In this document: positions 22,095 to 33,105 of the stretch, piece by piece | How the letters are laid out: each line of letters begins with the position of its first letter | Numbering within the stretch: position 1 is the stretch's first letter | Origin: Bolinopsis microptera | Taxonomy: Eukaryota > Ctenophora > Tentaculata > Lobata > Bolinopsidae | Direction of reading: 5' to 3' | Assembly (NCBI RefSeq): GCF_026151205.1 | Contig: NC_087078.1 | Location: 19,394,265-19,458,264, forward strand | DNA length: 64,000 nt | Made by a program: the position numbers and the translations under genes | The notes under the pieces: model-generated | Told to the model about the DNA's origin: nothing | Seen by the model: the letters and a program-made list of their open reading frames with translations, nothing else | Database searches by the model: none

Positions 22095-22560
22095 TTCCTG
22101 GGTTTAACTTAAACAGTGACAAATTTTAATTTAATTTAAATTTATCTTAGATCATAGTAACAAACTGAAGTGTAGCACAGTTTACCTGCCATACTATAAG
22201 TTATATCTTGATGCAAGCTAGTATTAGTAAGGTATCTTGATACAAGCAAACTACAGTGAAATTCTATTTTGGACTGCCTTATTTAACTTGAACAGTGACA
22301 AATTTTAATTTAATTTAAATTTATCACAGATCATAGTAACAGACTGAAGTGTAGCACAGTTTCCCTACCATACTATAAGTTATATCTTGATGCAAGCTAG
22401 TTTTAGTAAGGTATCTTGATGCAAGCAAACTATAGTGAAATTCTTTATTTGGGTACTGCCTTATTTAACTTGAACAGTGACAAATTTTAATTTAATTTAA
22501 ATTTATCACAGATCATAGTAACAGACTGAAGTGTAGCACAGTTTACCTACCATACGAGAC
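22095..22560. repeat. 180-bp tandem repeat, about 2.5 copies
   Basis: Three copies of a segment starting AACAGTGACAAATTTTA, at about 22110, 22288 and 22468, with the shared phrases GAAGTGTAGCACAGTTT and TATCTTGATGCAAGC. No coding frame is seen. Confidence 0.85.
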
Positions 22561-22696
22561 TACAGATATATCTTGATACAAGTAAGCAGACAAGGAGGAA
22601 TGTTGAGCCCAAATGAAATGAGCACAGCCGTCCTTATATAGCTGCTCCACTTCCAGTTCACTAACATTCAGTTCTCTTTAAGTTTAAGTTCTTTGT

Positions 22697-23809
22697 TTAA
22701 GGGGGGTGGGGGGGGGGTGGGTTCACCCTGATTTTTTTGTGAAACTTGGTTTCGAGATAGCAGTTGACCAACAAACTAGGACCGTTGACCAAACTTTTGA
22801 GGGGGTCCCGGACCCCAACCGCCAAACGGTGCCCGCGGGGCAGCCACGCCCATATTTGGTCCAAATTAGGCCCAATTAAGCCAAATACCCTGAATATGCC
22901 CAAAACCCAGATTTTATGTGCTCTACTTGTAGCTAGTGGTCCCTTGAACTCATATATGAATTTTCATTGAGATTGGACAAAAAATGACTGAGTTATGAGC
23001 TAAAAAGTATGTGCCCATATTTGGGCATACGCACTAAATTTGATCGATTTTGGCCCATTAATTGGTCAAATATCAATATTTTTGAATGAAACCAACTTTA
23101 TATGAAGGGTAAGCCTAAACTACACATTCTCTATGATTAATAATCATTGATTATCAGCTCAATATCTAACTGAATGTGGATTCTGTGTTCAAATAATCGC
23201 AAAAAATGAACAATATCTCAGTTCGCGATATTTGCAAAACTGACTTCGCTCAAAACAATAGGCTCAAAACAATAGGGTTTCAATATTTTTTCATGAAATT
23301 TTCAGAATTAAGGCCTAACTCAAAATTTTAATACAAAACTTAAGGTCATGAGGCGATTCTACGTTGATTCTGAAAAAATGATTATTAATCATAGAGAATG
23401 TGCAGTTTAGGCTTACCCTTCATATAAAGTTGGTTTCATTCAAAAATATTGATATTTGACCAATTTATGGACCAAAATCGATCAAATTTAGTGCGTATGC
23501 CCAAATATGGGCACATACTTTTTAGCTCATAACTCAGTCATTTTTTGTCCAATCTCAATGAAAATTCATATATGAGTTCAAGGGACCACTAGGTACAAGT
23601 AGAGCACATAAAATCTGGTTTTTGGGCATATTCAGGGTATTTGGCTTAATTGGGCCTAATTTGGACCAAATATGGGCGTGGCTGCCCCGCCGGCACCGTT
23701 TGGCGGTTGGGGTCCGGGACCCCCTCAAAAGTTCGGTCAACGGTCCTAGTTTGTTGGTCAACTGCTATCTCGAAACCAAGTTCCCCCCCCCCCCCCCCCC
23801 CCCCCTTAA
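22697..23809. mobile_element. TTAA-flanked foldback element with poly-G/poly-C ends
   Basis: TTAA at 22697-22700 is followed by a G-run, and a C-run is followed by TTAA at 23806-23809. The arms (about 22741-23140 and 23370-23780) are near-perfect reverse complements, including GTTTCGAGATAGCAGTTGAC and GGTGCCCGCGGGGCAGCC, around a spacer of about 200 bp. A TTAA boundary is typical of piggyBac-type insertion. No transposase frame is present. Mirror-image short frames in the two arms are not genes. Confidence 0.8.
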
Positions 23810-24265
23810 GACTCTGGGACGATATTTCAACAAATGATTATATTTTCATGACTCTCAGTCTCACCCACACTGTATCCATTTAAGGCACCCGCTCCCTTCT
23901 TTGATTTACGAGAATTATCGTGAACAAAATTAGAGTCTGGTATTTTTCATAAATACTGAGGTCTTCTTCCAAACAATTTTAGATCTCTATTGGTTTTTTA
24001 GACACCTAAATATGTCGATTTCCGGGTTTTTTCCTTCTTTCCTTTTCATCTTTAACAATAGAATAGAATATTTTGATCTACCTTTTGAACGACTTCTGAT
24101 ACGACTGATTTCTCCTTAAAACACGGTGGTATTTGCCTTAATTTTATCACTATCAGTATCAGGGCTTTAACTTTCAGTCCTGTTCCTTTTACCAGGTTTC
24201 AGTCTTTTAAAATCTTATTTTCATTTTTATCTGATATCGATTGATATTTGTAAAAAACGTTGAAC

Positions 24266-24273
24266 TATTTAAG
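24266..24273 (+). promoter_or_regulatory. Possible TATA-like element of peptide-precursor gene
   Basis: TATTTAAG lies 57 bp before the ATG at 24330, a plausible distance for a short 5' leader. This is tentative, because a CCCGCAG just before the ATG could instead be a 3' splice site of a leader intron. Confidence 0.25.
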
Positions 24274-24329
24274 TATTGTCATATTCGTATCCTATTGTTT
24301 TTATCTAAAAAAACACCAGACCCGCAGCA

Positions 24330-24560
24330 ATGACGAAAGTATTCTGTTTTCTACTAGTGCTAGGACTGATCGCTCTGACTCAGTGTCAGCCGATCAGACG
24401 ATCAGCTGAACCCCAGCAGAACGGTGATCTTAACCTATTAAACATTGGAAAACGATCAGCTGAACCCCAGCAGAACGGTGATCTTAACCTATTAAACATT
24501 GGAAAACGATCAGCTGATCCCCAGAAGAAGGGTAAGCCGAAGGGTCCGAAGGGGGAATGA
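24330..24560 (+). CDS. Secreted precursor with two amidated-peptide units
   Basis: 76 residues in one exon. Residues 1-19 form a signal peptide (hydrophobic FCFLLVLGLIALTQC). Then come a short QPIRR spacer, two identical 18-residue units SAEPQQNGDLNLLNIGKR and a basic tail SADPQKKGKPKGPKGE. RR and KR are dibasic convertase sites. Gly before KR is the amidation donor, so the predicted product is SAEPQQNGDLNLLNI-amide, made twice per precursor. This is the standard layout of neuropeptide or peptide-hormone precursors. No cysteine remains after the signal peptide, so a disulfide-rich peptide is excluded. The 54-bp coding unit is duplicated without a base change. A poly(A) signal AATAAA is at 24732. 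I do not recognise the peptide family. Confidence 0.8.
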   Translation: MTKVFCFLLVLGLIALTQCQPIRRSAEPQQNGDLNLLNIGKRSAEPQQNGDLNLLNIGKRSADPQKKGKPKGPKGE

Positions 24561-24731
24561 ACGAATAAGTACAACAGACGTTTATACTTTTTAGTAACCG
24601 AAGCTTTAAAAACCATATGTTAATGATACTTGTTTTAAAGAAATGTGTTTGTTCGTTGAATGACCATAGGTTTAAAAAGTTGCATTGAATATTGAGTTTT
24701 ATTTCTATTAGCACTTTACTTTTATATCAAA

Positions 24732-24737
24732 AATAAA
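24732..24737 (+). terminator. Poly(A) signal of peptide-precursor gene
   Basis: AATAAA about 170 bp after the TGA stop, within an AT-rich 3' region. Confidence 0.55.
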
Positions 24738-24777
24738 ATACACTCCTATCTATGTACCTCGACAAGAGTACAGTCAA

Positions 24778-25155
24778 CAGTGTAGCGGGCGTGCTAAATC
24801 ACTCTACAGTCGATCTTCGAGATTTTTCTAAAAGGGCCCCCGACAGTTGAAACCAACTTCAATAGCTGTATTTTCGGACGCTGATTCTGAATCACCCCCC
24901 ATGACATAGGGGTAAAAAACTGTCTCGATCACGTGATATGACCGTATAAGTAAATTTGTCTTATTTCTCGTTGGGGTTAGGTTCTCAGCATATTATGCTT
25001 TTGTAAAGCAGGGGAGCATTTTAACCCTATGTCATGGGGGTGATTCTGAATCAGCGTCCGAAAATACATCACGATTCAAGCTGGTTTCAACTGTCGGGGG
25101 CCCTTTTAGAACAATCTCGAAGATCGACTGTAGAGTGATTTAGCACGCTCGAGTT
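24778..25155. mobile_element. Inverted-repeat element, family B
   Basis: The left arm starts GTGCTAAATCACTCTACAGT and the right arm ends with the reverse complement before GCACGCTCG (about 25150). The arms of about 170 bp contain the AGGGCCCCCGACAG phrase in opposite orientations. It begins about 40 bp after the peptide-gene poly(A) signal. Confidence 0.75.
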
Positions 25156-25555
25156 CAAAACAAATTCAAAATTGGGATAGTTCTTTCATTCAAATTTCTG
25201 ATTGTTTCTGAATAGACTCAGTGAAGACAAATTCTAACGGAAATAAATAGCTGAATAACGTATCGAAATTTCTACGTCATACTGTCATACTCACATATTA
25301 TATTTTCAAATTATTTGTTATATGTTGAAAGTATTAAATATGTTGAAAGTATTAAAATATGTTGAAAGTATTAAAATATGAGCAATGAGTATGACGTAGA
25401 AATGTCGATACGTTATTCGTTCAGCTATTTATTTTTTATTAGAATCTGTCTTCACTGAGTCTATTCAGAAACAATCAGAAATTTGAATGAAAGAACTATC
25501 AAATCATAAGCGAGCGTGCTAAAGCTAAATCACTCTACAGTCGATCTTCGAGATT
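25156..25555. mobile_element. Adjacent inverted-repeat element sharing the family B edge
   Basis: The arms read TAGTTCTTTCATTCAAATTT (about 25178) and its complement (about 25480), with TAGACTCAGTGAAGACA and TTTCTACGTCATACT inside. The centre has three AATATGTTGAAAGTATT repeats. The right flank repeats GCTAAATCACTCTACAGTCG, so it may be nested with the preceding element. Confidence 0.65.
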
Positions 25556-26090
25556 TTTTTTCCCTACTCTTATCTCTTGCCGAAGGCAAAAAGATCGTAG
25601 GGAATAAGTATAGTAATCGGGTTTGGATATATGAGGTGGCCGGATGGACCTGCGGTGACGACAAAAGTCTGCTCCTTCGCAATATAGACCACTCCCCTAT
25701 AATTAAGTGTATAGGAAGCGTCTGTTATGCTGCGCGCGACGCTAGCCATGTGTTAATTAATTACAGTGAAATTCCTCCTTCGCAAAGTTATTTTCCGTAA
25801 TTTTCTGGATAAATCGTCAATTTTTACCTTGCACGAATCCCACTCATTTATAAAAAACATAGTATGTAATTATGGCCATGGTGCACTTTTTTCCAGTCAC
25901 ACTTTTCACTCAAATAAATTAATGCCAGATGTTACTCGTCTAAATTTCTTCGAAGTAGCGCGCGCCGGGCCAAAACATTAACAATGGTCAAATTAATGCC
26001 ATAATGGTACAAGTACAATTTTCCCTACCATGTACTACATGGTAGGGAAAATTGATCGTGCGTGGTTTAACCGCGGCGAAATTCTTGTTT
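25555..26090. repeat. Dispersed repeat family A, copy 2
   Basis: Same orientation and order as 18935-19430, lacking a short piece near the middle (TTCATTTATTGTTGATGCGC in copy 1). It ends in GTGCGTGGTTTAACCGCGGC like copy 1. Confidence 0.75.
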
Positions 26091-26389
26091 TCAAATGAAG
26101 GTTCATTTTCGCAATTATTTGATAGTTTTGGATAGTCGTAAATAGTGGTTATTCTTTAAAAATGTCGAGAATTGTACAAATCCAAAATATTGAAAGTGAA
26201 AATGTTCAAAAATTTTATAAAAATTAGTTGAACATCATACGTTTTTAAGAACACTCTTGCACATTATTTATTTATTTATTTCTATTATGTTGATGTATAG
26301 TCAAGACATGAGTGTTAGGGCTCTCATTGACAAATTTATGTTTAATCCTGTTTAATCCTGTTTAATCCTGTTTAATCCTGTTTACGTTT

Positions 26390-26700
26390 TACGTAATTGT
26401 GAACATTTCTCATCAGATTATATTTTTGAACTATTTGAAAATTTACTAATATTTAATTAATTAATTAATTAATTAGATTACGTATTTATTTATTAAAAAG
26501 TTGTTAAATAAAACGTTTTTCTTCTTTGTTTTCTTAACACACTGCTACACTGCTTTAAACTAGAATCTTCTAAGGTATTCAGATGTTGACTTATTTGCGA
26601 AAAACCAATGTGGTAAAAAGTGGTAACAAATGGTAATTGTGCATTTTTCTGATGTCAGAAATTTTGGGAACTCTCTGGAATGATTCCTGGGACAATAAGA
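26390..26700. repeat. Dispersed repeat, inverted copy of 18440-18785
   Basis: Reverse complement of the copy near TMEM38. It includes a run of five TTAA units near 26455 and the GTTGACTTATTTGCG phrase. No coding capacity is seen. Confidence 0.65.
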
Positions 26701-27529
26701 TTTGTGAAGATAACGATACCACAAAGTCTATGATGCGATGGTTGCATAAGATCAATAAAAAAGTGCAATCAGAGTAATAACCAAACAGCAAAAAGAAATT
26801 CAGCAAGTTAATACGAAATGAAATACCGAAATATGTGATATTCTAAAATAAGAAGTCGCATGTTTACCGAGGTTTTTACCGAATATATTAAAATAAAATT
26901 AGATAAGTTTTTAAAAACAGAGTAGTGTCAGGCACATTCCCCCCCCCCCCCCCCTGCCAGAGTAGTGTCTGTACGAAATAATTGGATTCCGCTGAAATCA
27001 GCTAAAGTTACGTTTTCAATTAACATTTATCTGTCCTGCATCACATTTGTACACCCAGTAGAACGCTTCATGTATCACATAGAACTTGTGTTATTAATTA
27101 CACACGTTGTACACTGTACACACTGTTAATTACACACTTTGTACTTAAAGGGATCTCCGTGAGGTGAAATGTTGGAAACTAGGTGGACTAATTAATTAAT
27201 TAATTGATAAATCTTAGTGTTTATAAATATATACTAGTGTAAACCGGGCCTACGGCCGGGACTTCACTATCGCAGTTGAAATGTAAAAGTATAAACCCGC
27301 CTATTATATTTGCAAACACGCATAACATTGTCGTAGGAAAATATGAACTCTCTCTACAGTCCAAACAGACCGCAATGAGTGCCCCCTCCCCTAGTCCCCT
27401 AATAAGCTTATAGTATTACATGACAGTGAATATCGAGGCTAACCTAATTATGATTATGTACCAACGCTGCATATGCAGTAATGGGAGAGAGAGCGAGGAG
27501 GGAGAAAAAGTGATCCATTTTATGTCACA

Positions 27530-27775
27530 TTTGTGGTACAAAAGTGTGTGATGCTCCTTTATTGCTTTCCAAAGTTTGAGGTTTACCTGTAATTATTAAA
27601 ATTCTGTGCACATAGAGATTTCGGGCCCAAGGAACACCTGTGCCAAGTCTCAGGTCCTGGGTGTGGCCAGTCTTTTCCAAAAGTTGAAGTTTACATTTTT
27701 TTGAGGTTAAGTTTAAGTTATAATTTTAATTACAGGTAAACCTCAAACTTTGGCAAGCAATATCTCAGCTCTTAT
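27530..27775. repeat. Inverted repeat around CAAAGTTTGAGGTTTACCTG
   Basis: CAAAGTTTGAGGTTTACCTG (about 27570) and its complement (about 27735) form the arms of a 200-bp palindromic element. Poly-C tracts lie at 26939 and 27811. Confidence 0.6.
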
Positions 27776-28221
27776 CTATCACATATGTTAAAACTAGAAA
27801 ATTATTTTAACCCCCCCCCCCCCCCTCTGTAATTATATGTGTAATTCTATTCAACCTGACGGCTGACAGTCCCCTTTACAATTCTGATAAAACTTGATTA
27901 TGCCTAATCACCCCTCTCATATGAGAACTTATATCACTGTTAGATATTAGTGGGGAGGTGAAAATGGTTGAACACCACCATACAGCCTAGTGATATGTAT
28001 ACACCACCATACATGTTTAAATACTTTGACATTTCACCACACAGTAGCTGATATATGTAAAACAATAGTGTCAATGATATTAGATGGTACAATACAATCA
28101 TGTCAAGATACTGCATGCACTGTGAGTTTGTGTGTATTGATAACACAATAGTACACATGTGTACCTTTCAGTTGACTAATTCAATATAATACCACACAAT
28201 AAGACATGCATAATTCAATAC

Positions 28222-29235
28222 AGTGTCTACAGTGTGTATAGTGTGTACAGTGTGTATAGTGTGTACAGTGTGTATAGTGTGTATAGTGTGTATAGTGTGT
28301 ACAGTGTGTATAGTGTGTACAGTGTGTATAGTATGTATAGTGTGTACAGTGTGTATAGTGTGTACACTGTACAGTGTGTACAGTGTGTATAGTGTGTACA
28401 GTGTGTATATTGTGTACAGTGTACAGTGTGTATAGTGTGTACAGTGTGTATAGTGTGTATAGTGTCTACAGTGTGTACAGTGTGTACAGTGTGTACAGTG
28501 TGTACAGTGTGTATAGTGTGTATAGTGTACAGTGTGTATAGTGTGTATAGTATGTACAGTGTGTATAGTGTGTATAGTGTGTATAGTATGTACAGTGTGT
28601 ATAGTGTGTACAGTGTGTATAGTGTGTATAGTGTCTACAGTGTGTATAGTGTGTATAGTATGTACAGTGTGTACAGTGTGTATAGTGTGTATACTGTATA
28701 GTGTGTATAGTGTGTATAGTGTGTATAGTATGTACAGTGTGTATAGTGTGTATAGTGTGTATAGTGTGTATAGTGTGTATAGTGTGTACAGTGTGTACAG
28801 TGTGTACAGTGTGTACAGTGTGTATAGTGTGTACAGTGTGTATAGTATGTACAGTGTGTATAGTGTGTATAGTGTGTATACTGTATAGTGTGTATAGTGT
28901 GTATAGTGTGTATAGTGTGTATAGTATGCACAGTGTGTATAGTGTGTATACTGTATAGTGTGTATAGTGTGTATAGTGTGTACAGTGTGTACAGTGTGTA
29001 TATTGTGTATAGTGTGTACAGTGTGTATAGTGTGTACAGTGTGTACAGTGTGTATAGTATGTACAGTGTGTATAGTGTGTACAGTGTGTATAGTGTGTAT
29101 AGTGTGTATAGTGTGTATACTGTATAGTGTGTACAGTGTGTATAGTGTGTATAGTGTGTACAGTGTGTACAGTGTGTACAGTGTGTATAGTGTGTACAGT
29201 GTGTATAGTATGTACAGTGTGTACAGTGTGTACGG
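28222..29235. repeat. 1-kb array of a 10-bp unit (AGTGTGTAYA)
   Basis: About 100 units, nearly all either AGTGTGTATA or AGTGTGTACA, with occasional AGTATGTACA or ACTGTATAGT changes. The period equals about one helical turn, so TpA steps recur on one face of the helix. The open frames rich in Val, Cys, Tyr and Ser across it follow from the period and are not genes. Confidence 0.95.
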
Positions 29236-29239
29236 AGCT

Positions 29240-31700
29240 AGGAAAGGTGTATCGACCAGCTAGATGCTGAAGTAAGAAGTAAAATTGACATTAAAGCTCA
29301 TCAATTATAACTAGTCAAGTTTCAACGAATTAATACGTTGAAGTAAAATAACAGACTAAAAGTTAAAGTTTGGCACTTGACAATACACGTTACTTACCCT
29401 AACATATAATACAACTAAACAGCGGAAATGCACTTAAAGCACAGAAAATAGTAAATGTACAGCGAGATCCGCCGATCAGTCTCTTATATACAACTTTACA
29501 GAGGTATCATGTCCAGTAGAGCTGTAAATTACCGTGTCGAATTATTGCTAATTGAGTTACTTGGAGCTTGCACTCTAGGCAGTCTGTGTGGCTAGTAATT
29601 GGAAACTTTATCTTACGTAATAAATTAGTTACTAGAATTAAGGCTTAGCAAGTGAATCTCGTCTGGTTATTCTAGCGAAGAGAGGAACGCAAAGGAAAAG
29701 ACAAAATGTAGTGAAGCTTAAAAACCGAGAAACTAAATCTGACATTTTAAAAATACCAAAGTTTTTAAGTTCTCGTTTTAAACCAGAAGAGGGTTTATTG
29801 TTTGATGTAAAAACAAGAAGAATAAAAGGATCCCTTACATAGTGACCACTTAACCCACTGCTCGACAGCACTGAACCGTATAGTAGCTTTACACAATAGC
29901 TCGTAAAGGTCGATATATAGCAATATATAGCAATTTAAAGGTAGATATACAATTTAAAAGGTAGATATACAGAAATATACTATAGCAATATAAAGATAGT
30001 TATAATATAGCAATAACCTTCAAGAAAGAGAATCAGCAGCTCTAATTATACAGTGTAACTGAGCACGGGCCAGGGTTTACAATATTAACTTAATCATAAG
30101 CGGGTACATTAAACTGAATATATTTTATGCTAAACTGAAGAATATTATGCTAAAGTTTATAGAATAATGCTTAATATAATTATATGATCTATTGATTTAT
30201 AATAACGTTTGCAAGGTACCTACAGGTACCCAGACTGTGGCTACAGTCTAACTTGAATAATTGTTTATGAGCCGCATAGAATATGTTTAATGTTAATCAT
30301 TCAATCTATATATATATTATATATATATATAACACTATAGACAACATTATTCTTTCAATTAAGTCATCATATTATCATATTTTTTGCAATATTCAAGCTG
30401 CTAAAAGAAATTATTCACATTCAACATCCCTACATACATTCCTAATAGTCAATCATTTGTTATGATAAACGTAAGTTTTTGGAGTGTGGAAATATTGAAA
30501 ACTGATATTAAAGTCTCTTTCAGACATGCGGTTGATCTATGACATGTGGTTGATCTATGAGATGTGGTTGATCGCCTCGTAAGAAAAGTTCACGAACATT
30601 CCGGACTAACTCAACTTGTAGCGGATAGAAAAATTGCCAGGATTAAATTGGCCTCCGAAATAAGATGTTGCCGCCACCATTCTACCAGGGAATATATTGC
30701 AGGCTACAATAAAATCAATTGTGAAATATGAGAGGGAGACGAAATGTATTATTATACTGTAACCCCCCTAGCCTGTCCCACTGTTATTATACTAGATAAT
30801 CTGCGCCCTTTTCCACTGAGCTGTCTTTTCAACTCTCCAGGGATTTGATAACAATAAAAATATGTCCTTTAACCATAGTGACCGTGTGTGTCCTGAATCT
30901 CCCCGCGCCGACTGACATCTACCTTATTTCATTTCCGGATATTGTCCAACTATCAATATCACAGTTGTGAAACTTCTCCTACTTTGCCTTAACGACTGTG
31001 TTTTATTTGTATTGTAAAGCTTTATTAACAGAAGTTTGAACACTCTGCACAACAAGTCTACAATTTACAGTTTAGATTTTAACTTATTGCTAGATACGCA
31101 TACGGCATAAGTGAAAACACCAGTTTTTATTATAGGTTGAAAAGTTGAACAAAACCAAAGACAAAATTACCCTCGACACAAGAAAAAACTCAAAAGTTAA
31201 CAACAGTGATTGCCGCGAAAAATTAAAAACGATTACAAACCATGATACACTGTTTGATACAATTTGTTATAATATCATGTAGTAATAAGTAATATAAAGT
31301 CAAAACTGTCATAACGTCATATAATTACAAATTCTAATAGTACGAATTTCATCCCTTGATAAGGTTAGGATCGTTCACACTTTTACCAAAAACATGTTTT
31401 CAATTTCTAACACCATAACATGGACAATCATAGTAATTAACCCAAAAATCAAGCAAAATCTCAAATACCAAATAGTTTGCTTTCTGAACTTAATTTAAAT
31501 CAAATCACGCCATATTTATTTAATATCAAATAATTCCAGTTTCGTTGAGAAACTTCGGAGAAAAATTGTGGACTGTAAAATATCGCACCAACACTTGGCG
31601 ACTTGGCATAATAACGCAACAAAATTCAGTTATTTAAACCGCACAATTCGAGTCTTGAAAAACACTGTAAAATGCGCCTGATAACACCACAAAATGAGGT
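29240..31700. other. Stretch with no recognised gene
   Basis: AT-rich sequence between two arrays. It contains an ATAT palindrome near 30305-30332, three 18-bp GATSTATGASATGYGGTT-like repeats at 30527-30576 and the small open frame listed separately at 30561. Nothing else could be supported. Confidence 0.4.
30561..30731 (+). CDS. Possible exon or fragment, unrecognised
   Basis: 57 codons ending in TGA with unforced composition (DVVDRLVRKVHEHSGLTQ at its start, then a basic helix-like stretch and CCRRHHSTREY). A CTCTTTCAG acceptor-like site lies about 36 bp upstream, before a triplicated 18-bp motif. There is no start codon and no partner exon. It could be a fragment of a mobile element. Confidence 0.2.
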   Translation, partial: DVVDRLVRKVHEHSGLTQLVADRKIARIKLASEIRCCRHHSTREYIAGYNKINCEI

Positions 31701-31707
31701 TCATCAA

Positions 31708-33105
31708 ACAACCCTAACATAAGCGGGAGTCCCATCTTCGTTGTGGTAGAAGAAGATGGCGCACACACTAAACAACCCTAACATAAGCTGGAGTCCCATC
31801 TTTGTTGTGGTAGATGAAGATGGCGCACACACTAAACAACCCTAACATAAGCTGGAGTCCCATCTTTGTTGTGGTAGATGAAGATGGCGCACACACTAAA
31901 CAACCCTAACATAAGCGGGAGTCCCATCTTTGTTGTGGTAGATGAAGATGGCGCACACACTAAACAACCCTAACATAAGCTGGAGTCCCATCTTTGTTGT
32001 GGTAGATGAAGATGGCGCACACACTAAACAACCCTAACATAAGCTGGAGTCCCATCTTTGTTGTGGTAGATGAAGATGGCGCACACACTAAACAACCCTA
32101 ACATAAGCTGGAGTCCCATCTTTGTTGTGGTAGATGAAGATGGCGCACACACTAAACAACCCTAACATAAGCTGGAGTCCCATCTTTGTTGTGGTAGATG
32201 AAGATGGCGCACACACTAAACAACCCTAACATAAGCTGGAGTCCCATCTTTGTTGTGGTAGATGAAGATGGCGCACACACTAAACAACCCTAACATAAGC
32301 TGGAGTCCCATCTTTGTTGTGGTAGATGAAGATGGCACACACTCTAAACAACCCTAACATAAGCTGGAGTCCCATCTTTGTTGTGGTAGATGAAGATGGT
32401 GCACACACTAAACAACCCTAACATAAGCTGGAGTCCCATCTTTGTTGTGGTAGATGAAGATGGCGCACACACTAAACAACCCTAACATAAGCTGGAGTCC
32501 CATCTTTGTTGTGGTAGATGAAGATGGCGCACACACTAAACAACCCTAACATAAGCGGGAGTCCCATCTTTGTTGTGGTAGATGAAGATGGCGCACACAC
32601 TAAACAACCCTAACATAAGCTGGAGTCCCATCTTTGTTGTGGTAGATGAAGATGGCGCACACACTAAACAACCCTAACATAAGCTGGAGTCCCATCTTTG
32701 TTGTGGTAGATGAAGATGGCGCACACACTAAACAACCCTAACATAAGCTGGAGTCCCATCTTTGTTGTGGTAGATGAAGATGGCGCACACACTAAACAAC
32801 CCTAACATAAGCTGGAGTCCCATCTTTGTTGTGGTAGATGAAGATTGCAACCCTAACATAAGCTGGAGTCCCATCTTTGTTGTGGTAGATGAAGATGGCG
32901 CACACACTAAACAACCCTAACATAAGCTGGAGTCCCATCTTTGTTGTGGTAGATGAAGATGGCGCACACACTAAACAACCCTAACATAAGCGGGAGTCCC
33001 ATCTTTGTTGTGGTAGATGAAGATGGCGCACACACTAAACAACCCTAACATAAGCGGGAGTCCCATCTTTGTTGTGGTAGATGAAGATGGCGCACACACT
33101 GAGAA
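31708..33105. repeat. 64-bp array copied from the LAMP-like terminal exon
   Basis: About 22 units of 64 bp, one shortened near 32847. On the minus strand each unit repeats the last 60 coding bases of the LAMP-like gene: codons for VCAIFIYHNKDGTPAYVRVV and the TAG. The coding copy is the rightmost one. Because 64 is not a multiple of three, copies beyond the stop shift frame one after another. The array would form the start of the 3' UTR. Confidence 0.92.

Noticed and set aside
22697..22903. Mirror-image 68-residue proteins in the foldback arms (also 23622-23837)
   Set aside because: The two frames are the same sequence seen in inverted arms. No start support or domain.
28223..29263. Series of VCIVCTVC and YSVYSVYS proteins on both strands
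   Set aside because: All frames of a 10-bp array stay open. There is no start context, splice site or homology.
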